Assembly: GCA_050084985.1 (NCBI GenBank) | Contig: JBITNC010000001.1 | Span: 170,314,001-170,378,000 of the forward strand | Direction: 5' to 3' | Origin: Nageia nagi | Taxonomy: Eukaryota; Pinophyta | DNA: 64,000 bases | Shown: one piece after another, positions 57,391 to 64,000 of the stretch | Layout of the letters: the number at the start of each line of letters is the position of its first letter | How positions within the stretch are numbered: position 1 is the first letter of the stretch | Notes under the pieces: model-generated | Databases searched by the model: none | What the model was told of the DNA's origin: nothing | Seen by the model: the letters and a program-made list of their open reading frames with translations, nothing else | Made by a program: the position numbers and the translations under genes

Positions 57391-59935
57391 TGTACTTTCT
57401 TGACTCAACATGAGATTGCTTTGTCTCAAATAACACAACCCATTGTTTATCATAAAAATTCTTGAAAATCTTATGATTTGGGATCTAGCAATGGTATAAA
57501 GTTTATATTCTCTTCATTTTGTTTATGCTCTAAACCATGGGTGCTTTAGTTCACCCAGGATTGATAGGATGTGACATTAGACATTCCTAAGTGTTGGACA
57601 TAGAAGCCATGGTTAGAGACAAGCATTGAGGACCCCATGCAGGCGTAGGAGGAAAATGTACTAGCGTGCATATAGATCTCTTTTTCTTGTTCTCTAGGTA
57701 CTTGTGACAATGACCAAAGATGAGCCAATCACTAAAGTCATACATGAACTTGCTTATGAAGAGCTTATTTGTGAGGCATTGAATTGTTCCATGTTTCATT
57801 TTAGTTATGGCAAGAGTAAAACCACGAAGACTAGGTGTGATTTCATTCATAAATGTGCAATTGCAATATGTATGGCACATGGAAAGCCCATGAAAGATAG
57901 ATCATAATGACCCACTCACTCTTTGTATTTTCTCTCATCATATAATTGACCCTCATCTTAATAATTATATCATTGCCCTAAAGTTTTATATCCAATGCAT
58001 ATATATATGACATTGGGAAACATATCTTTTAGTCATCATATTCTGAATCTCAACTAGCATACTAGAGAGACATCATATTGTCATTAACTTGCATGAGGGA
58101 AAAAGATGGTCCCTTAGATATCGAGGGTAATAGAAGGAAAAGCAAATTTCATTCAATAGAATTCGAACAGACCCCCTTGTAAATCATTATTTCTCAATTC
58201 GTATCAAGGATATGTTAAACAAACAAGTAGAAACTGAAATGTTAGACTCAACTATCTCAGGTTGTTCTAATGATTGCATCTTATCTGCATGATCTCTCCC
58301 AAAGTTGAAAGATTTTCACTTCCATTTCGTACTCCACAATGATGCCCCTGTTGAACATGACCTTCGGAACCCAGACATGTCTTATCCTTAGGCATTTGAT
58401 AATAACAACCTGTGTTGGGTGGCCAAGGTGGGGTTGGCATGGGAAACATTTGTGCAGATGGTAATAATGGTATGCACAACAAGCTAGAATGTGAGTAGAT
58501 AGTGTGGTATGTTCCCTAGCATAGATAACCAATGAGACCAAGGGGGTAAGCTCTTTGACAATATGATATGAAACCTGCATGATTTGAGATGGTCCCTTGA
58601 CAGAGATGGATGGTGATTTCCCTTTTAGCTTTGGTTGTTGTGTTGGGTCATAGATAAAGGGAACATTAGAGATAATATCAGTCGCTTTAGACTCTCCCAA
58701 TCTTAAAACTAGTTGAATGAACTTGCATAATTACACTGCTAGAAGGATCATTAACATTATGGACATTTGGATAGGATGACTGAGAAGTCATAGGTTGCCT
58801 AGAGGATGGCGCAACGTGCAATTTTTGCTCTATAAGATCATCAAATGGGATGAGAGTTTTTAGAGTTATGTACCTCTTCTTCTAAAAAGGTATCAACCTA
58901 AACGAGAAGCAATGGATCATCACCCAATAATTGAGACTCCTCATGATTAATAGGCAACATAAGATATGGTGACTGTAACATTGGATATATAGCAATAGAT
59001 TGTTCTACTTCATGGTGACTGTAACATTGGATATATAGCAATAGATTGTTCTACTTCATGTGGTGTAATCTTTGTGTCAATACCTTGAGTTCTTGTGATT
59101 TTATATAAATTTGATTTCTTGGTAGAGACACAAGATGATTCAAATACAAGTGAGCTTTTTTCTTTGACAATCTTTATGATTGAAGTTTGTTGAGGAGACT
59201 CTCGAATGAGAGTTAATCCGTCATCATGAGTAATGTGATGAGAAGCATCTAGCCTATTAGTCACATGTGCATCAAGTGTCATAGATCGAGAAGATTTCTC
59301 AATCTTTTGATCCATGTGATAAGATTTCTCACCAGATATAAAGGCTAATCAATATTCACAAGAAGATGTAGAACGTCTGGCATACTTTGAATTACGATGA
59401 CTATGATCATGAGTAACTTGTGGAACAATAGGAATAGGCTTACCATGATCCGTGATTGTTGGTTGCGAGGTATGGTGAGAATCACGATGACATGTAGTGT
59501 TTCGTTAGATGAATCTCGAGATTTTTCATCTCGTTATTGATAGCTCTTAGAATATGTAGATTTTCTATAATATAGCTCTTGTTTAGAGGAATATTCTTGA
59601 TATCTCTCCTTTCGCGACTCATAACTTATCATTCTTTATATCATCTCTTATGTCATCTTTTTTATCATCTTGTCATTCAAGATAAGAAGAAGAATGGTTT
59701 TGGTCATATCTAGAAGAAGTATGTCCATAAGACCTATAATATCGTTCATGGTAAGGATAAATCTCATATCTATCATCTCGTCATTCACATAAATGAGAGT
59801 CAAGAAGATAAAATTGATGATTCTTGGGGGAGGCAAATTCATATCTTTTATAACTTCGTTGACCTTGAAATTGGTCATAGCGTGGAGTACTATGTCTGGA
59901 AGATTGGCTATGATGTGGGAACACAACGTTCTTCA
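57391..59935 (-). pseudogene. Probable gypsy gag upstream region, decayed
   Basis: Minus-strand frames upstream of the copy-2 knuckle. Near 59935 the strand reads MKNVVFPHHSQSSRHSTPRY and then a Tyr/His/Arg/Asp/Ser-rich stretch. Further pieces are a 101-codon frame (59315-59010), a 139-codon frame (58700-58281; FIYDPTQQPKLKGKSPSISV) and a 97-codon frame (57880-57587). Only position relative to the zinc knuckle and composition support gag; no conserved domain is recognised. Multiple stops. Confidence 0.45.
58968..59059. repeat. Perfect 46-bp tandem duplication
   Basis: GGTGACTGTAACATTGGATA starts at 58968 and 59014, and both copies run on identically to TTCTACTTCAT. 46 is not a multiple of three, so it shifts the gag-like frame. 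Near-perfect identity implies a recent event. Confidence 0.93.
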
Positions 59936-60640
59936 TTATACTAGAAATGAGAATGGGTAGACTGTAGTAAAGTAAGACTCAAGTGATGAGCCCTTTGACT
60001 ACTAGTTTAAACAATGTTAAACCAAGGATCAAGTTCCATGGTTAACAAGAATAGACAACTATTTTGAAGGTTTAAGAGTACTTTCTTGACTACACAACCT
60101 TTACATTAAGATTACAAATGGGTGAATCATCTAAACAAATATGCTTGGTTGGCATTTATCCCTAATGTAAACAAATTTATCCTAACAAATTTTTATTAAT
60201 CCTAACTTCATGAAATGCATGCTTTAAATATAGGTATAAATCATGCCTATTATGAACACACAATCATAATAAGACAAACAAGGTGTTCATTTTTTTACAT
60301 TGCTTAGTGTTGTAAAATGAAAATTTTCAAAACAAGAAACAAATCTACATAGATATCCAAGATTTTGTTGATATTTTTGTGTTATTTGTCTTCGTTTTTC
60401 ATGATCAAATTTTGCTTCCCTTGTGGTTTTGCTTGCTACACATCAAAAATGCAATCTTCATTACAAAAATGACATTGCATGAAAAATAAGCCAAAAACAA
60501 AATCAAGCCCAAGACATAAAACAAATAAATGTTTCAAACAGTTCTTAAAGGTAGTTGCAAAACTCAAGTTATGCAATTAATTATATTAATTAAAATGATT
60601 AATATAATTAAAATTACAACTGTTGCCTGAAAGAATAGCT
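59936..60640. other. Unassigned AT-rich sequence
   Basis: I see no gene, repeat or element end here. Confidence 0.4.
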
Positions 60641-60641
60641 T

Positions 60642-61030
60642 TTGTATGAATTTCAAATACCCAAAGTATGTCGTTCAACCACTCATTTCGAAGGTCCACA
60701 ATGGAACAGACGACATAAAAGACGGAGGTCAAATTTAAAAGTGATGGTTGAAACTGTCAATTTAATTGTTTTTTGCAAAAACAACCTGTACTGGTTTACA
60801 GATTTCAAAATCGAAATTGGTAGATTTCAAAAACACATGATAAGGGTATCGTCCAGCCACTCATTTCGATCGGCACAAAACGATGATGTTCGTAGTGGAA
60901 CTGACGGATTGAGAATCAGAAGTCTGGATGCAAAAGTTATCGCAAAAAGGACTGTCTTCGAAGGGGTTGTAAAATATGATGAAAATCCAATCTTGCTAAG
61001 AGGTTATGATCATCCGTTGATTATGTTTTT
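60642..61030 (+). other. Open, GC-richer segment upstream of PPR pseudogene, with about 179-bp internal duplication
   Basis: Part of a 153-codon ORF (60642-61103). The motif CCACTCATTTCGA occurs at about 60679 and 60858, each after a tatcgtc/gtcgttc context and before a CACAA..GGAAC/CGACG stretch, so two related units of about 179 bp seem present. The start (MYEFQIPKVCRSTTHFEGPQ) has no recognised homology. From about 61030 the ORF runs into PPR homology in another frame. It may be the old 5' leader of the PPR gene. Confidence 0.45.
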
Positions 61031-62267
61031 ACACGTGGCTCAACTCCTCCTGATTTGTATCCCAGCAATGTTCATCAATGGGCCAGCTACTTCGTTAAAT
61101 TGACATGTACAGTAACAAAGTTTTGCAAAACAGATTTATTCATATGTATATTTTCCAACTGTATGACTGAACAAGACGTTCTCTCAGATTATAACAATTT
61201 AAAATTACCAAAGACATGGTTGTCAACAACAGATATTAACACTGATTCACCAAATCTAAGGCATAGCAGCAGTAGTCCATCCAGATCAATTTGTGTTTCT
61301 CAGTGTCCTAAAAGCATGCATAAAACTGGGAGATTTGCAACAGGGTTTTTGCATACATCAAAGACTCTTTAAAAGCGGATTTCTGTAAAATATTGAAGTT
61401 GTGAGTGCCCTGGTAGACATGTACGCAAAGTCTGGAAGCATAGAGAAGGCGTGCAAATTATTTGACATAATGCCTCGTGTATATGCAGCTTCATGGATTG
61501 CAATGATTTGCAGGATATGCACAAAATGGATTTTCTCAAAAGGATATGCATATGCAATTGTTAGATGTAAAGCCAAAACCTTTGCCAGCATGTGCCACAA
61601 TGGGAGCGTTAACAGAAGGTAAAGACAGCCATCAAAGAGTAGTTAAAAAAAAATTTGCATCAAATGTTGCAGTTGCGAGGGCTGTAAATACTTTAATAGC
61701 ACGAGTGACTCTTATTGTATTATTCCTGGGATGAATCATTCATTATACGTGCAACGTTGACCTTCATGGAAGTACAGGCTATCTTGAGGAAGCTCTGAAC
61801 TACATTGCCAAGATGCACATAAAACCTAAACTGCGTGTGTGGGTGTGTCTTCTTGGTGCTTGTAGACCATATGTGAATGTAGGAATAGGGGAATTTACGG
61901 TAACAATCCCTTTTCTTTTTTTTGTTGGCGCCTAAATATTCTCCATCTTTTGTTCTTCATTCAAATGTTTAAGCTGAAGTAGTCAGCTGGAATGATGTTC
62001 AAAGACTAAGGGCATTGATGAAAGATAGAGGAATCAAGTTGAAAAATCAGTACATGCTTTTCTTGTAGGAGACAGATCACCAAACACGAGATCTATGAAA
62101 AATTGGACAAATTGTAGAGTGAGATGAACTCATGGGCGTATATTTCAAATAAAATACCTATGTTGTGTGATGTGGAAGCTGACGATAGAGAACAGTTATT
62201 CGAATTGTGAAGAGCCTTTTAATTATGCATGACTACCGCAACCAAGTTTTTCTCCCTGATAAACACG
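61031..62267 (+). pseudogene. PLS-DYW PPR pseudogene, plus strand, heavily deleted
   Basis: Homology to the intact gene at 3803-6232 is traceable in order: QLL.ICI (about 61040, cf. residues 71-77), LLQN..MNMYI (61115, cf. 106-116), ITERDIFS (61165, read TEQDVLS), the segment opposite RFATGFLHTSKTL (61330), VSALVDMYAKSGSIEKACKLF (61401), TIMGAL.EG..SHQRVV (61590), CIVDL.G.TGYLEEALNYI (61755), VWVCLLGACR (61840), VHAFLVGDRS (62055), a decayed DVEADD (62165) and VIRIVKSL before a shortened CDDCHTATK (62195-62260). Large internal deletions, frame shifts and loss of the last part of DYW. It is non-functional. Confidence 0.85.
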
Positions 62268-62410
62268 TATACAAAAATGTGTGAGCATAGAGAAGGCATG
62301 CAAATTACTTGACATAACGCCTCATCAAGATGCAGTTAAATGGACTGCAATGATGACTGAATATGCAAGGAATGGTTGTAGCAAGAAACATTCAAACTGC
62401 TTGAACAAAT
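62268..62410 (+). pseudogene. Extra PPR fragment directly after the DYW remnant
   Basis: SIEKACKLLDITPHQDAVKW then TAMMTEYARNGCSKK: one S-type PPR motif and the start of the next. It abuts the broken DYW segment without spacer, so it marks a junction between two PPR copies or an internal rearrangement. Confidence 0.8.
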
Positions 62411-63479
62411 GGAATATGTGGGGCATTTGCATTAAGAACATTTTTATTTTGCATAATGAGGCTTGTACACATAGTATCCTTCTTACTGTTGCTTGTATGC
62501 TTATTTACTTTACGTAACTTAAATGTGTTCTGAGTTGTCTTGAATGCTGTGAAGTGTTGTGTGCCTACGTAGGCATTAATAAGTTGTATTAAGAATTTTA
62601 TGAGGGAACAAAATAATCTATTTCATCTCATGAGTGAAAAAAATAATAAGTTTCCAGCTGTATGAATAAAGAATATCGTTGCTAGAGCAAAATGATTAAA
62701 GTTTCCTAGCTGCAAGCTTGTTTGCATAGCCTTAATCATCATTGCAAGTATTTACATCATGGTAATTGAAGCATAAAAGTGTTAAGTTCCTTGGAAGTCA
62801 TGTACACTGTTCCATTTCATGGCCTGAGTTGTTTGGATCTCAACACATATAACTTATGATTTCTTACAATAAATCCCAGCAGCTTCTCCATCTTAGCTTA
62901 ATGACTACATTTTACAATCTCATTACTGCTTTCTGGCTATATCTTTCTCAGTTACAATCAAGGAAAAGGAAAAATTACAGTATGTAATGCAGCTATGCTT
63001 TTCTATAAGATTCTGGTTAAAATCCTTACTCTTGACATCTATTGAGAAAACTCTTTGCTATTTTCTGTCAAACGCCAAAGACTCAGGCTATTAGACATAT
63101 GGCAACTACCAAAGCAGAAGCTCAAGATCTGTGTCACCTATTAGCATTGGTGTAATGAGAAAATTATGCAGTTACCTTTGAACAGAGGAAATGTAAAGAC
63201 AAATACAGATACGGTGAGAAGATAGCACCATGCGCTTGTATTAGAGGTTCATTTACCATACTGTCTCATGATTAGAGAATGTGGAGGAAATACTGCACTC
63301 AAACCACATTGATAATTTGTTATTGAAACATTGGATGAAAACTCCCCTAATATCCAGTCCTCCCACACAAGAATGATTAATTCTGCTTGATAAACCACAT
63401 ACTTAAACAACAGATGAAGGTGGAAATCAGTAAAAAAGAATCGAATCTAAACAACAAACATCTGCCAAAGGGAGGACGT
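62411..63479. other. Unassigned sequence downstream of PPR pseudogene
   Basis: Less AT-rich than the centre of the window. No ORF with recognisable motif and no clear repeat seen. Confidence 0.4.
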
Positions 63480-63910
63480 TTTGAAGCTAGAAAATGCCAA
63501 CATGGAAAGCATAATCCTACAGGGTGAAAAAATCAATTTTAAAAAAGCTAAGATCTGCCAACATGGAGAGCGTCACTTCATGGGTTAAATTTTAAATACT
63601 TTTTTGCTAGAAATAACAGCAGGTAGGACACCCTATGTCAGGAGTATAATCACAAGTTTTGAGGCTGACACTACTATGCAAGAAGATAACATGCTGCATG
63701 ATAGAATTTCACAAATTTGAAGGCCGAGATTGTTGGGTAAGAAGATGTCATGCTTCATGGGAAAGTTTACAAGTTTAAACAGGCCCAAACTGCCAGAAGA
63801 ATAGACGTCACACTACAAGTGAAATACTGTAAATTTGAAAGCCATAAATTGCTAAATATGAGACGTCACGTTGCAGGTGAAGTATTGCAATTTTTAAGCT
63901 CATATTGCGA
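63480..63910. repeat. Diverged array of about seven 58-60-bp units with GACGTCA-like core
   Basis: Corresponding cores lie at about 63506 (AGCATAA), 63569 (GCGTCA), 63624 (weak), 63684 (GATAACA), 63744 (GATGTCA), 63804 (GACGTCA) and 63862 (GACGTCA), spaced 58-63 bp. Each good unit continues with a TGCAxGTGAAaTAxTGxAAATTTGAAGGCC-like tail split by variation, then GCTAAGAA before the next core. ACGTCA is a bZIP (TGA/CRE-type) binding core, but no function is shown. Confidence 0.75.
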
Positions 63911-64000
63911 AGCTAGAAAATAGGTATGTAGAAAATGAAAGCGTAGAGAAGGCTCCCCTCTCAGGTAGCATTATGATCAACAAAGGAGACGCGAATAACC

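Noticed and set aside
61031-62410. A second functional PPR-DYW gene
   Set aside because: Many frame breaks, large deletions and a broken CDDCH region; only a pseudogene is supportable.
63480-63910. CRISPR-like array
   Set aside because: Units are contiguous and diverge along their whole length, without conserved repeats alternating with unique spacers, and the window is plant nuclear DNA.

Overview
This window looks like a repeat-dominated nuclear segment of a large plant genome. Three things point to a seed plant, and most likely a gymnosperm or conifer-type genome (inference): an intronless PLS-DYW pentatricopeptide repeat (PPR) gene with several decayed relatives; old, nested Ty1/copia elements with an initiator-tRNA-Met-like primer site; and long AT-rich, gene-free stretches. 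Only one gene appears intact: a PPR-DYW organellar RNA-editing factor at 3803-6232 (minus).

Layout. 1-6.3 kb: a tandem PPR cluster on the minus strand. An intact gene is followed downstream by two 5'-truncated pseudogene copies (1490-2885 and 399-612), separated by paralogous 0.9-kb spacers. 6.3-8.35 kb: intergenic DNA with a hairpin, then a one-frame decayed ORF (7430-8323). 8.35-15.8 kb: copia element E1 (minus), inserted just after that ORF and carrying DYW/PPR gene fragments in its leader. 15.8-25 kb: AT-rich DNA with several short tandem duplications and no supportable gene. 24.97-27.1 kb: a plus-strand LTR with primer site and leader (E4), including a GC-rich 36-37-bp minisatellite. 27.1-42.1 kb: copia element E3 (minus) with a second copia element, E2 (29.2-38.1 kb, minus), inserted inside its reverse-transcriptase gene. 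42.2-43.5 kb: AT-rich repeats, a hairpin and a 598-bp Mutator-like foldback element. 43.5-48.2 kb: LINE remnants (a tandemly duplicated ORF1-like segment, a dead reverse transcriptase) around a Ty3/gypsy scrap. 48.2-60.6 kb: decayed gypsy gag-related sequence with many minisatellites. 60.6-62.4 kb: a plus-strand PPR-DYW pseudogene plus an extra PPR fragment. 63.48-63.91 kb: a diverged array of about seven 60-bp units, several containing a GACGTCA-like core.

The window records two intertwined histories. One is PPR birth and death (tandem duplication, truncation, internal repeat expansion, dispersal). The other is layered retrotransposon insertion: E3 has more diverged LTRs than E2, which is nested in it. 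The two meet inside E1, where PPR/DYW fragments lie between the 5' LTR and the integrase gene. E1, E2, E3 and E4 all have long leaders with compositionally foreign or repeated islands, which is the most system-like observation here. All statements rest on reading the sequence; no database search was run.
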